This document shows, in pieces, positions 15,928-25,242 of a DNA stretch of 64,000 nt (the stretch's first letter is position 1; each line of letters opens with the position of its first letter). Source of the DNA: Curvibacter lanceolatus ATCC 14669 (GTDB lineage Bacteria; Pseudomonadota; Gammaproteobacteria; Burkholderiales; Burkholderiaceae_C). Position numbers and translations under genes: made by a program. The notes beneath the pieces are model-generated. The model did no database searches. It was not told the DNA's origin and saw only the letters and a program-made list of their open reading frames with translations. The stretch lies in the NCBI RefSeq assembly GCF_000381265.1, contig NZ_KB906263.1, positions 62,001 through 126,000 on the forward strand, given 5' to 3'.

Positions 15928-18306
15928 ATGGAACTCTTCAATCAGGCCATTTCACTTCACCAACAGGGGCGCCTGCCCGAGGCCCGCCAGCGCTACGAGC
16001 AATGGCGCCGGATGAACCCGGCCGACATCAATGCCCTGCAACTGCTGTCGGTGTGCCTGGCCCAGATGGGTGAACTGCCCCAGGCCTTGCAGATGCTGGA
16101 CCAGGCGATCGCACTGGCGCCCCAACAGCCAGCCTTTCACAACAACCGCGCGAACATGCTGCGCCTGCTGGGACGCCTGCCGGAGGCGCTGCAAAGCTGC
16201 ACCCGGGCCATTCAGCTCAAACCCGACTACGCCGAGGCCTACAACAACCGCGGCAATGTGCAGCAGGAACTGAAGCTGACCGATCTGGCTTTGAAGGACT
16301 ATGCGGAAGCGATCCGATTGAACCCCGGCTATGTGGAGGCGTTGTACAACGCGGCCGTGGCTCGTCAGAGCCTGCAGCAGCATACCCAGGCCATCGCCAT
16401 GCTGCAGAAAGTGCTGCAACTGAATCCGGGCCTGCCCCAGGCTCTGGCACGCCTGGCCGTCTCATTCGGTCACCTGCGCCAGTACGATCAGGCCAAGCAG
16501 GCACTGGATCAGGCCCTCCAGGCCGATCCACAGCAGGCCGAGTTTCTGCTGATTGCGGCCACCATGGCCACCGAGTGCGGGCACTACGAAGAGGCCATTG
16601 CCTACAGCGAGCGAGCACTGGTGCAGTCTGCCAACCAGAGCGCCGCCCTTGCCAAGCTGGCATACGCCCATCATGTGCTGCGCAATCGTGTGAAGGCCCA
16701 GCACTACGCGGAAAAGGCGCTGCAGGCCGATCCGTACAACACCGAGGCACTGCTGGTGCAGGGGCACCGCAGCGCGAACGACGGCGACCGCAATGCAGCG
16801 CTGGCTTACTACCTGCGGGCCGTGAGCCACGACCCGCACTCGGGGCCCGCCCATTTGTTCGCAGGGCAGATGCTGCTGTCTTTGAAGCGGCTGGAAGAAG
16901 CCAGTCTCATGCTGGAAAAGGCGCGGCGGCTGGCACCGGAACAGAGCAATCTGCTGGGCACGCTGATCGAGGTCAAGCTCATGCAATCCGATTGGGACGA
17001 CCTGGACCGCCTGCGCACCGAACTCGAACAGTCACTTCATCAGGCCCATATCGACACCCAGCCCCTGACGCTGTGCAAGGTTCTGGACGACCCGGCACTG
17101 CTTCGACAAGGGGCCGAAAAATGGGGACTGGCGACGAATCAGAGGGATTTGCCCAAGCCCAAATTTGCGCGGCGGGATCCTCGACGCAACAAGATCCGGG
17201 TGGCCTACTTCTCGGCCGACTTCGGCGAACACCCGGTGTCCCTGCTCATGCTGGAAACGCTGGAGAAGCACGACCGTGAGCGGTTCGAACTGTTTGCCTT
17301 CGCGATCGGACCCGCCCACAACGACGACATCAACCGCCGGGTGCGCATGTGTTTTGACCGCTACCTGGAGGTCCACGACAAGGCCGATGCCGACGTGGCA
17401 GACATGGCCCGACAGATCGGCATCGACATCGCCATCGACTTGACGGGGTACACGCTGAACAACCGGACCGGCATATTTGCCCATCGTGCGGCACCGGTCC
17501 AGGTCAACTATCTGGGGTTCCCGGGCACGCTGGGTGCACCATTCATGGACTACCTCATCGCCGATCTCCGAGTGATTCCAGAGGAATGGCAATCGGCCTA
17601 TACAGAGCAGATTGCCTACCTTCCTGATCAGTTCATGCCCAATGACACGCGACGCGCCATCCATCCGCAGGCCCCAACCCGTGCCAGCCAGCAGTTGCCG
17701 GAGGACGTATTTGTGTTCTGCGGATTCAACAACCTCAGCAAGCTCACGCCCGACGTGTTCGATAGCTGGATGCGCATCTTGAAGGCCTGTCCCGGTTCGG
17801 TGCTGTGGCTGCAAGGTGCAAGCGAACAAGCGGCCAAGCTGCGCGGTCTGGCGCAGGCCCGAGGAATCGCCGGCGAACGCCTGGTCTTTGCGTCACGCGT
17901 ACCGACCCAGGCAGAGCATTTGGCCCGATACGCCCTCGCCGACCTGTTCCTGGACACCGCCCCCTACAACGCCCATGCGACGGCCATGGATGCCCTGTGG
18001 GCCGGGCTTCCCCTGCTCACCTGCATGGGTCGGAGCTTCGCCAGCAGGGTCGCGGGCAGTCTGCTCACCGCCGCAGGCCTGCCCGAATTGGCATGCCAGG
18101 ACCGTGCCGAATTTGAACGCCTGGCCATCGAGATCGCGAGCACTCCGGGCCGCGCGCAAGCACTCAAGGCGCAACTGGTCGATCAGCGAGCCCAGGCCCC
18201 CCTGTTCGACAACGCGCGTTTCACGCACAACCTCGAACGCCTGTACGAGCGCATGTACGAACGGCATTTGCAAAGCCTGCCGCCAGCCACACTTCTGCCG
18301 GAATGA
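15928..18306 (+). CDS. TPR-containing O-GlcNAc transferase-like glycosyltransferase (GT41)
   Basis: A 792-residue cytoplasmic protein. Residues 1 to about 330 are a chain of roughly nine tetratricopeptide repeats (for example LGRLPEALQSCTRAIQLKPD, DLALKDYAEAIRLNPGYVEA). The C-terminal half, about 420-785, is the SPINDLY/OGT catalytic domain: RVAYFSADFGEHPVSLLML, IDIAIDLTGYTLNNRTGIF, APVQVNYLGFPGTLGAPFMDY, FCGFNNLSKLTPDVFDSW and TAPYNAHATAMDALWAGLPLL. Bacterial GT41 proteins add a sugar to Ser/Thr or build glycans on surface proteins. The start (MELFNQAISLHQQ) opens the first TPR; ATGs further upstream are possible but lie in sequence antisense to the argB leader. It opens a 14-kb glycan region. 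Confidence 0.9.
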   Translation: MELFNQAISLHQQGRLPEARQRYEQWRRMNPADINALQLLSVCLAQMGELPQALQMLDQAIALAPQQPAFHNNRANMLRLLGRLPEALQSCTRAIQLKPDYAEAYNNRGNVQQELKLTDLALKDYAEAIRLNPGYVEALYNAAVARQSLQQHTQAIAMLQKVLQLNPGLPQALARLAVSFGHLRQYDQAKQALDQALQADPQQAEFLLIAATMATECGHYEEAIAYSERALVQSANQSAALAKLAYAHHVLRNRVKAQHYAEKALQADPYNTEALLVQGHRSANDGDRNAALAYYLRAVSHDPHSGPAHLFAGQMLLSLKRLEEASLMLEKARRLAPEQSNLLGTLIEVKLMQSDWDDLDRLRTELEQSLHQAHIDTQPLTLCKVLDDPALLRQGAEKWGLATNQRDLPKPKFARRDPRRNKIRVAYFSADFGEHPVSLLMLETLEKHDRERFELFAFAIGPAHNDDINRRVRMCFDRYLEVHDKADADVADMARQIGIDIAIDLTGYTLNNRTGIFAHRAAPVQVNYLGFPGTLGAPFMDYLIADLRVIPEEWQSAYTEQIAYLPDQFMPNDTRRAIHPQAPTRASQQLPEDVFVFCGFNNLSKLTPDVFDSWMRILKACPGSVLWLQGASEQAAKLRGLAQARGIAGERLVFASRVPTQAEHLARYALADLFLDTAPYNAHATAMDALWAGLPLLTCMGRSFASRVAGSLLTAAGLPELACQDRAEFERLAIEIASTPGRAQALKAQLVDQRAQAPLFDNARFTHNLERLYERMYERHLQSLPPATLLPE

Positions 18307-18310
18307 AGAG

Positions 18311-18345
18311 GGCCGCGCGACTGGGCGGCGGCGGCGCCCGCGGCC
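18311..18345. terminator. GC-rich stem-loop between convergent genes
   Basis: GGCCGCG at 18311-18317 pairs with CGCGGCC at 18339-18345 around a GC-rich loop that can itself fold. It lies exactly between the stops of the OGT-like gene (plus) and the WecA-like gene (minus). No U tract is visible, so it may be a weak or Rho-assisted terminator for both. Confidence 0.4.
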
Positions 18346-18352
18346 GACCCCC

Positions 18353-19456
18353 TCAGTGGCGCAGCCAATTCGGAATCTTGAAGCGTACGATGGCCAGGTA
18401 AGCCAGCACGTAACAGACGGCAAACAGCACGCAGCACAGGATCAACGCCAGTGACGATTTCCAGAACAGCACGGCGGGCAGCACCGACATGGCCGTGAAG
18501 CCCCAGAGATAGGGCGAGGTCCGGTTGTTCCTGATCAGCAATTGACGTGCGCGCCCGTCATGGAACACGCCACGCACCAGACGGCGGAAAATCAACTGAT
18601 GGAAATGCAGGGCATCGGCCAAGCCTGGCGAACGGCCCCGAGCGGCCTTGCGGTAGATGGAAAACACCGTCTCCCACACGGGATAGATGAGCAACAGGGG
18701 CGGGAACCAGGGCGACACCTGCGGGTTGCGTTGCACCAGCAGAACGGCCCCGAGCGCGATGACCACACCCCAGAGGTAAGCCCCTCCGTCTCCCGCAAAG
18801 ATCAATCCGCGCGGGTAGTTCCAGACCAGAAACCCGGCGGTGGCACCCGCCAGGGCCATCATCAGGGCCGCCACCGCCCGGTCCCCCACTTGCAACGCCA
18901 CATGGGCCATCGCCAACGCAATCAGCATAGCCACCATGCCGGCCAATCCGTTGTAACCGTCAATGATGTTGAAGGCGTGGGGGAGACCCGTCAGTGCCAG
19001 CACCGCCAGAGCCACCCCGACCCAGGGCCAGGCCCGCAAGCCGGCGTCAAACCAGGCGATGTCCAGCCGATGGATGGACAGCCCCAGGGCCCAGCAGAGC
19101 AAGCTGCCCGACGCCAACGTGGCCAGCAAGCGAGCGCTGACGGAAATACGCTGCGTCAAATCCTCCAGCACACCCACCGTCAAGGCGGGCCCGATGGCCA
19201 GCGAACACAGAAGAACCGTCTTGGTTGACAGGTGGAGGTTCAGTTTGAGCAGGGGCCCATCCAGCAGGGTCCCCAGCAGCCAGGCAGACATGACCCCCAC
19301 CCCAACGGCAACCCCTCCCAGACGGGATACCTCGCCCTCGTGAAAGCGCTGGGGTTTGTCGGGGGCATAGGGCTGTTCGGGCATGCCAAGGCGGCGCACG
19401 AGCCAGCCCCCCGCAATCAAGGCCAGAACGAAGGCCAGGGACGTCAGGAGAACCAT
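18353..19456 (-). CDS. WecA/MraY-family undecaprenyl-phosphate glycosyl-1-phosphate transferase
   Basis: Polytopic inner-membrane enzyme of 367 residues that would transfer a sugar-1-phosphate (usually GlcNAc-1-P) to undecaprenyl phosphate, starting a surface glycan. About ten membrane segments are visible. Family motifs are EVSRLGGVAVGVG near residue 42, VGVLEDLTQRIS near 95, NIIDGYNGLAGM near 163, FLVWNYPRGLIFAGDGGAYLWG near 210, and the cytoplasmic loop DALHFHQLIFRR. It follows the SapC gene by 70 nt on the same strand and converges with the OGT gene. It could prime the glycan exported by the Wzm/Wzt pair 8 kb away. Confidence 0.9.
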   Translation of the reverse strand: MVLLTSLAFVLALIAGGWLVRRLGMPEQPYAPDKPQRFHEGEVSRLGGVAVGVGVMSAWLLGTLLDGPLLKLNLHLSTKTVLLCSLAIGPALTVGVLEDLTQRISVSARLLATLASGSLLCWALGLSIHRLDIAWFDAGLRAWPWVGVALAVLALTGLPHAFNIIDGYNGLAGMVAMLIALAMAHVALQVGDRAVAALMMALAGATAGFLVWNYPRGLIFAGDGGAYLWGVVIALGAVLLVQRNPQVSPWFPPLLLIYPVWETVFSIYRKAARGRSPGLADALHFHQLIFRRLVRGVFHDGRARQLLIRNNRTSPYLWGFTAMSVLPAVLFWKSSLALILCCVLFAVCYVLAYLAIVRFKIPNWLRH

Positions 19457-19526
19457 GGACGATCAGGCCTCGCAGCCGCGGCCATTGATCAACGAGCGGG
19501 AACGACAGAGGTCGAGCAACAAGGCC

Positions 19527-20261
19527 TCAGGCATCAGGCGCCGCTGTCAGGGCGCGCAAACGGGCCTGCTCGCGTTCGGCGGCCTGCAAACGTCCGAATT
19601 GTTCGCGCGAGAAATACTGGGCGTAGGCCACCATGGCAGCCCCTTCGGCATGCAACGAGGCCAAGGTCTTGGGCGGCAGTGCGCCGAAGCGGACGTCGTC
19701 GAGGCGGTACAAGCCTTCGACCGGAGTGACGACCCCGTTGTGGCTGGAAGTGAGTTCCCAGGGCACCAGCAGCTTGGCTGCGACCAGCGCATCAATCGCA
19801 CGCCAGGTCTGGACTTTGCTGCTGTCGTACTCCACCAGGAAGTTCATGGCACGCTGGGTTTCCGCGCTGGGCTGGCCCGAGGCGTCAAAGAACGGCGCAC
19901 CCTGCCCGGCTTCCACGATGTGGTCGCCCTCTTCCGTGGTGCACATGACCAAGTGATCGGTACCTTGAGGCCGGGCCAGCGCGAAGGGGTAGCCGCGCAT
20001 CGAGGCCGGAATGTACTGCCCGAGCCACTGGCCCTGGGGGCCCACCAGCAGGTTGGTGTTCGGTATCAGCGAAGTCACCGCCATCAATTGCCAACGGCCA
20101 CCGAACTCCACAAAAGCCAACGGCAGATGGGCCACAGCCTTGGACAGTTCTGCCGCAACCACCGGGATGATGTTCAAGCCGGCAGCATAAAGATAGTTGC
20201 CTGGATGCTTCCAGGACTTGCCTGCGAATGCGTCCGCGGTGACGGCTTTCAATACCTGCAT
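19527..20261 (-). CDS. SapC family protein
   Basis: A 244-residue soluble protein of the SapC family, named after a gene in a Campylobacter S-layer locus; biochemical function unknown. Features are HLPLAFVEFGGRWQLMAVTSLIPNTNLLVGPQGQW, YIPASMRGYPFALARP, LVMCTTEEGDHI, and a C-terminal helix AYAQYFSREQFGRLQAAEREQARLRAL. No signal peptide. The start MQVLKAVTADAF at 20261 is chosen because the upstream extension has no family resemblance. Upstream of the WecA-like gene and divergent from the large methyltransferase/glycosyltransferase across 139 bases. Its co-occurrence with glycan genes and the surface protein at 29.4-31.2 kb is notable. Confidence 0.88.
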   Translation of the reverse strand: MQVLKAVTADAFAGKSWKHPGNYLYAAGLNIIPVVAAELSKAVAHLPLAFVEFGGRWQLMAVTSLIPNTNLLVGPQGQWLGQYIPASMRGYPFALARPQGTDHLVMCTTEEGDHIVEAGQGAPFFDASGQPSAETQRAMNFLVEYDSSKVQTWRAIDALVAAKLLVPWELTSSHNGVVTPVEGLYRLDDVRFGALPPKTLASLHAEGAAMVAYAQYFSREQFGRLQAAEREQARLRALTAAPDA

Positions 20262-20322
20262 GGATACCCTTTGAATTGAGTGAAGTGCGCGGCCCTGGCC
20301 GGCATCTGTGATCGAAGAATGT

Positions 20323-20336
20323 CGAATTCTAATTCG
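20323..20336. promoter_or_regulatory. Perfect dyad between sapC and the methyltransferase-glycosyltransferase gene
   Basis: CGAATT-CT-AATTCG is a perfect 6-2-6 inverted repeat in the 139-base divergent intergenic region, 62 bases from the sapC start and 65 from the other start. It is AT-rich within GC-rich surroundings. A transcription-factor site is possible; no protein is assigned. Confidence 0.3.
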
Positions 20337-20400
20337 GCGCCACCCCGGCATCGGTGGCACCCACCACAGAGGGCCGTGGCAGGGCGAGATAATCAGCCCC

Positions 20401-23400
20401 ATGCATACCCAAGTCACCCCATTGCACGTCTACCAACGCACCCTGCCCCCCGACACACAACACTCGCTGGGCTTGCTGGCCAGTTGGATCCCGGCTGGTG
20501 CACGGGTGCTGGACCTGGGCTGTGGTGCTGGCGGGCTGGGACAGTTGCTGCGTGCGCACGGTATCGAGCTGATCGATGGCCTGACCTACAACCCCGCAGA
20601 AGCCGAGGTCGCGCGCCCCTGGTACCGGCGGGTCGAGGTCGTCGACCTGGAGACCTGCGACCTGGCCACGCTGCTGGGCGGCCAGCGTTACGACGCGATT
20701 GTCTGCGCGGATGTCCTTGAGCACCTGCGGGCGCCAGAGAAACTGCTCGACCAATGCCGCCACTGCCTCGCGCCCAGGGGACAGTTGCTGGCCTCGATCC
20801 CGAATGCGGGCCACGCCGGGCTGATCGGCGAATTGCTCGATGGCCGACTCACCTACCGCGAAGAGGGGTTGTTGGACCGCACCCACCTGCGCTTCTTCAC
20901 GCGTCGCAGTTGGCTTGGTTTTCTGGCCGAGCACGGCTGGGGCGCAACCCGGCTGGAGAGCATCTACAAGGAAGTACCGCTGACCGAGTTCCGGCTGGCC
21001 TTCGATCTGCTTCCCCCGGCCGTGGCCCAGTACCTGTGCGCCCTGCCCGATGGACAGGCCTACCAGTTCATCACCGCCTGCGTACCTGACGTGCCGCATC
21101 GGCTGACCTCCGGCCCTTCGGCCGGCCCCACAGCGCCAAGCTTTGGCAGCACCCTTTACTGGGACCTCGGAACCGGCTTCCAGGAAGGTCAGAAAGCGCT
21201 GCGTACCGGGGTGATCGGACAGGTCTTCCAGACGCTGACATACCCGCTGCCACAGGATCCAGCGCTTTGCGGGCTGCGCCTGGACCCGTCGGACCGGCCG
21301 GGCTTCATGCGCTGGCACCGAATTGAATTGCAGGATGCACAGGGCCAGCCCGTCTGGGTCGCCGATTGCCAGCAGAGCGGCCTGGCCTCGCTGGATGCAT
21401 GCACGCGTCACCAGATCGCGTTGAGCCCGGCCATTTCGGAGCACTCAGGACTGCTGTCCGTGCTCGAGGGAGATGATCCCTGGCTGGAACTGCCCCGGGA
21501 CCTGCCCTGGCACCGGCTCGCAGGCGGAAGCTTGCGGGTGAGCCTGGGCTGGCCAGCTTCCAACGACTACCTCGCACTGCTGGAACATCTGCAGGCCTTG
21601 CAACCGACCCAGGTGGAAATGGCACGCATGCGCCAGGCCTGGGCCAAGGACCTCAGCAGGACGCGAACCCTGGAGCAACAGTTGGCGGCGATCGAGCACG
21701 AATGGCAGCATGAGCGGACGCAGGCCATTGAGCGCCATGAACGGCTGCAGTTGTTGCAGGCCTCTCTGCAACAGGCAGAGCAGGCCCTTGAACTGGCCCG
21801 CCTGGCTGCACACCCTGCGAGTGAATCACGGGTGTGGGGGCTACTGCGGCGGGTGTGGCGGTGCCTGCGAAAGGCCCAAGCGAAAGCGCGTTCAACGGCC
21901 TTGCCTGCCCCCGCTTCCGGACACGCGCCCTCATTGCCCGGTGTCCAAGCAAGCCGGACAGAGGCTGAGCCGGCGAGGGTGGCAACTGACGCAGCCCCGT
22001 CAGCACCCGGTCCGGTGGCGGACGCGGCCGCCCCCATGATCGACATCATCGTCCCGGTCTACCGAGGACTGGAGGATACCCGTCTGTGCCTGCTGTCCGT
22101 GCTGGCCCACCCCCAGCACAGCCCCTATCGCCTGATCGTCATCAACGACGCCAGCCCGGAGCCTGCGCTCACGGCCTGGCTGCGCGAATGGCAGGCCGAG
22201 CATCCCCATGTGATCCTGCTGGAAAACTCAGAAAACCTGGGCTTTGTGGCCACCGTCAACCGAGGCATGGCCTGCAGCGACAGCCATGACGTGTTGCTGC
22301 TCAACAGCGACACGGAAGTTGCCAACGACTGGCTGGACCGCCTGCGCCGTGCGGCGTACAGCGCTGTGCAGATCGCGTCGGTGACACCATTCTCGAACAA
22401 CGCCACGATCTGCAGTTACCCGCGCTTCTGCGAAGGCAATGCGCTGCCCGAAGGGTTGGACACGCCCCACCTGGACCGACTGTTCGCCCATCTGAATGCC
22501 GGCCTGAGTGTCGACATCCCCACGGCAATCGGCTTTTGCATGTACATCCGGCGCGATGCGTTGCGGGTCGTCGGCGAGTTCGATGTAGCCCATTTCGGCA
22601 AAGGGTATGGCGAGGAGAACGACTTCTGTTGTCGCGCCACCCAGGCCGGCTGGCGCCATCTGCATGCCCTGGACACCTTCGTACTGCATCGGGGTGGCGT
22701 GAGCTTCGGAGACAGCAAGAACGAAAGAGAACGAGCGGCACTGCGCACCCTGATTCGCCTGCACCCGGGCTACGAGCAGGATGTGCAGCGTTTCGTCGCC
22801 AGCGACCCGGCCCGACCGGCCCGGCAACGCGTCGACCGGGCACGGCTTCTCGCCACGGGCAGACCCAAGGTGCTGGCCGTCAGCCACAATGGCGCCGGTG
22901 GCACGCTGCAGCACATCCAGGAACTGGCCACGCTTCTGGCCCAACAGGCCGACTTTCTGCTGCTGCAACCCTTCGAGGGCGGACGGGTGACGCTGCGCTG
23001 CGTGAACCCCGCCGAGGGCTTTCTTGAAGCGTTCCAGATGCCGGACGATGCGGCGCGCCTGCGCGATGAGTTGCGGCAGTTGGGCGTCGTCCATGTGCAC
23101 TTCCACCATCTCATGGACCACGGGGGCGACGTTCTGAATCTGCCCAGAGACTTGCAGGTCAGCGCAGACTTCACGGCCCATGATTTCTACCCCCTCTGCC
23201 CCCAGTTGTCCCTGGTGGACGCGAATGGCCGCTACTGCGGCGAACAAGGCCTTGACCAGTGCCAGCGCTGCCTGGTCGAACGCCCGGCGCCTGACCGGAA
23301 GTCCATCGAACAATGGCACCGTGACCACCGCCACATCCTGATGCAGATGCGCTTCATCCTGGCCCCCAGCCAGGACACGGCGCGTCGGCTGCAATCTTTT

Positions 23401-24045
23401 GTTCCGGAAGCCAGCTTGCGGCTGGCCCCTCATACAGACCTGCCTGCAGGGACCCTGCTGCCGTCTCCCCAACCCCCTGTGCAGGCCCCTGGACGGCGGT
23501 TGAAAGTGGCCGTGATCGGCGCACTGAGTGTGCTGAAAGGCGCCGATCTGCTCGAACAAGTGGCGTTGCTGGCGGCGCGCGAAGCGGCTGAGATCGACTT
23601 CCACCTGCTGGGGCATGCGTACCGTGACCTGTGCACTCAGCCGCAAGCCCATCTGACCGTGCACGGCCGCTATCAAGGCAACGACCTGCCCGCCTTGCTG
23701 GCCTGGCTGCAGCCCGACTTGGTCTGGTTTCCGGTGCAAGCGCCAGAAACCTACAGCTACACCTTGAGTGCCTGCCTGCGCGCGGGGCTGCCCGTGGCAG
23801 CGCCCGCTCTGGGCGCGTTCCCCGCACGGTTGGCGGGGCGTCCCTGGACATGGATACAACCCTGGGACTCCTCCAGCTTGGATTGGCTCCGATTCTTCCA
23901 GGATGTCCGGGATCAACATTTCGCGACAGGTATCGGCCCAACTTTGCCCGCACCCGAGTGGCGTCTGACCCGGGCCCTCCCCTGGCCAGATTTCGACTAT
24001 CTGACAGAGTACCTGCCCCGCGCCGTGCCACAGGAAGGCGGCTGA
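20401..24045 (+). CDS. Multidomain methyltransferase / GT2 / GT4 glycosyltransferase
   Basis: A 1214-residue cytoplasmic polymer-building enzyme. Residues 1-220: class I SAM methyltransferase, with motif I VLDLGCGAGGLG at about 36-47, YDAIVCADVLEHL, and LDRTHLRFFTRRSW. Residues 240-390: an unassigned beta-rich segment. Residues 405-475: predicted coiled coil rich in Glu, Gln and Leu. Residues 545-800: GT2 (GT-A) domain, IDIIVPVYRGLEDTRL, the DxD-like LLLNSDTEVANDW near 633 and GKGYGEENDFCCRA near 732. Residues 820-1200: GT4-like (GT-B) domain, LAVSHNGAGGTLQHIQEL, AVIGALSVLKGADLLEQV, and ETYSYTLSACLRAGLPV. Such fusions assemble or cap O-antigen-type chains. The start ATG is at the beginning of the methyltransferase fold; the upstream frame is leader. 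Confidence 0.88.
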   Translation: MHTQVTPLHVYQRTLPPDTQHSLGLLASWIPAGARVLDLGCGAGGLGQLLRAHGIELIDGLTYNPAEAEVARPWYRRVEVVDLETCDLATLLGGQRYDAIVCADVLEHLRAPEKLLDQCRHCLAPRGQLLASIPNAGHAGLIGELLDGRLTYREEGLLDRTHLRFFTRRSWLGFLAEHGWGATRLESIYKEVPLTEFRLAFDLLPPAVAQYLCALPDGQAYQFITACVPDVPHRLTSGPSAGPTAPSFGSTLYWDLGTGFQEGQKALRTGVIGQVFQTLTYPLPQDPALCGLRLDPSDRPGFMRWHRIELQDAQGQPVWVADCQQSGLASLDACTRHQIALSPAISEHSGLLSVLEGDDPWLELPRDLPWHRLAGGSLRVSLGWPASNDYLALLEHLQALQPTQVEMARMRQAWAKDLSRTRTLEQQLAAIEHEWQHERTQAIERHERLQLLQASLQQAEQALELARLAAHPASESRVWGLLRRVWRCLRKAQAKARSTALPAPASGHAPSLPGVQASRTEAEPARVATDAAPSAPGPVADAAAPMIDIIVPVYRGLEDTRLCLLSVLAHPQHSPYRLIVINDASPEPALTAWLREWQAEHPHVILLENSENLGFVATVNRGMACSDSHDVLLLNSDTEVANDWLDRLRRAAYSAVQIASVTPFSNNATICSYPRFCEGNALPEGLDTPHLDRLFAHLNAGLSVDIPTAIGFCMYIRRDALRVVGEFDVAHFGKGYGEENDFCCRATQAGWRHLHALDTFVLHRGGVSFGDSKNERERAALRTLIRLHPGYEQDVQRFVASDPARPARQRVDRARLLATGRPKVLAVSHNGAGGTLQHIQELATLLAQQADFLLLQPFEGGRVTLRCVNPAEGFLEAFQMPDDAARLRDELRQLGVVHVHFHHLMDHGGDVLNLPRDLQVSADFTAHDFYPLCPQLSLVDANGRYCGEQGLDQCQRCLVERPAPDRKSIEQWHRDHRHILMQMRFILAPSQDTARRLQSFVPEASLRLAPHTDLPAGTLLPSPQPPVQAPGRRLKVAVIGALSVLKGADLLEQVALLAAREAAEIDFHLLGHAYRDLCTQPQAHLTVHGRYQGNDLPALLAWLQPDLVWFPVQAPETYSYTLSACLRAGLPVAAPALGAFPARLAGRPWTWIQPWDSSSLDWLRFFQDVRDQHFATGIGPTLPAPEWRLTRALPWPDFDYLTEYLPRAVPQEGG

Positions 24046-24086
24046 ACCATGCCTGGTCGGCTCGTGCTTCTCTTAGACTTCGAGCC

Positions 24087-25238
24087 ATGACGCCCGAGAC
24101 ACGCCCCCTCACCCGATCCACTGAGTGGATCGGCAATATCCAGACATTGCGATTTCTCGCCGCCCTGTGGGTCTTTCTTTTTCACCTCAGCTTTGCCGAG
24201 TACTTCCGCAGCGGCATTCCGTTGCTGGACGGCTTCATCAGCATGGGATTTGCGGGTGTGGACCTGTTTTTTGTGATCAGTGGCTATGTGATGGCCATGA
24301 CCACCGCCGTGCTGAGCCCTGGCTGGCGCTCCGCCGGCAGTTTCATGTCTGCCCGGCTGATCCGGATCTACAGCGGCTGGTGGCCCTATTTCCTGGCGTA
24401 CTGGCTGTGGTGTGCGTTCAATGGGCAGCTCACTGAAACGGTGAATCTGCTCGGATCGTTTTTCTTGTGGCCGCTGTACCTGCAGAATTACCTGCACCCG
24501 ATCACCTGGACGCTGAGTTTCGAGCTGTATTTTTATGCGGCCCTGGCTTTGATCTACCTGTTCACGCGCCGCCACGCCGCGCTCCTGCTGCTGGTTCTTG
24601 GCGTGGTGCTGACGATTGCCAATATCTGCTTCTATCAGGCGGGTATTTTCACGCCCGAAGGGGCTCGCCATGCCAGCCGCTGGCACAACTTCTACGCCTA
24701 CGCGTTGGTACTGGAGTTCATCATGGGCTACCTGCTGGGCTCAACGCGTGCCTGGCATCGACCTCGGCTTCTGATCCCAGCCCTTCTGGGTTTGATCGGG
24801 CTGGGCGCCTGCGCCTATCTGTATCAGCACAGTGGGCAGCTCAATCCCAGTGGCATCGCCGGCTTTTACCACACCCCTGAGCGGGTGCTCCTGCTGGGGG
24901 GCGCCTCTGTCTGCCTGGTGTTGTTGGCCAGTGTTCTGCACGCCATGGGGCATTCTCCTTTCAAGACCCTGCAGTCAATGGGAGATGCCTCTTACAGCCT
25001 CTACCTTGGGCATTCGCTGGTCATGGGCCTGTTTGGATGGCTGCTCGCCTGGACACACACGCCTATGAGGGAAAAGGGCGGCCTGACTCTGGCGGTGATC
25101 TTTGCAACCGTTCTGACAACATGGGTGGTTGCCCGCTTCGTCGAGCGCCCACTGAACCGATGGGGCCGGCGCATGCTGCAGAACGTCACCCCGCCAACAG
25201 CCTTCACCATGCCCCCCCGCGGCAGGCCTGGCGCCTGA
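24087..25238 (+). CDS. Acyltransferase-3 family membrane protein (OafA/YrhL-like)
   Basis: Integral inner-membrane O-acyltransferase of 383 residues with about ten hydrophobic segments. The family start NIQTLRFLAALWVFLFHLSF carries the conserved Arg and His; FAGVDLFFVISGYVMAM and PITWTLSFELYFYAA are also diagnostic. It would acetylate or acylate a sugar of a surface glycan. It begins 41 nt after the large glycosyltransferase on the same strand, probably co-transcribed. The longer open frame upstream is antisense to nothing but overlaps the glycosyltransferase end out of frame; the start ATG at 24087 precedes the first recognisable residues. Confidence 0.9.
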   Translation: MTPETRPLTRSTEWIGNIQTLRFLAALWVFLFHLSFAEYFRSGIPLLDGFISMGFAGVDLFFVISGYVMAMTTAVLSPGWRSAGSFMSARLIRIYSGWWPYFLAYWLWCAFNGQLTETVNLLGSFFLWPLYLQNYLHPITWTLSFELYFYAALALIYLFTRRHAALLLLVLGVVLTIANICFYQAGIFTPEGARHASRWHNFYAYALVLEFIMGYLLGSTRAWHRPRLLIPALLGLIGLGACAYLYQHSGQLNPSGIAGFYHTPERVLLLGGASVCLVLLASVLHAMGHSPFKTLQSMGDASYSLYLGHSLVMGLFGWLLAWTHTPMREKGGLTLAVIFATVLTTWVVARFVERPLNRWGRRMLQNVTPPTAFTMPPRGRPGA

Positions 25239-25242
25239 GCCC

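Noticed and set aside
22228-23919. 563-residue minus-strand open frame
   Set aside because: Antisense to the methyltransferase/glycosyltransferase fusion; no family resemblance.
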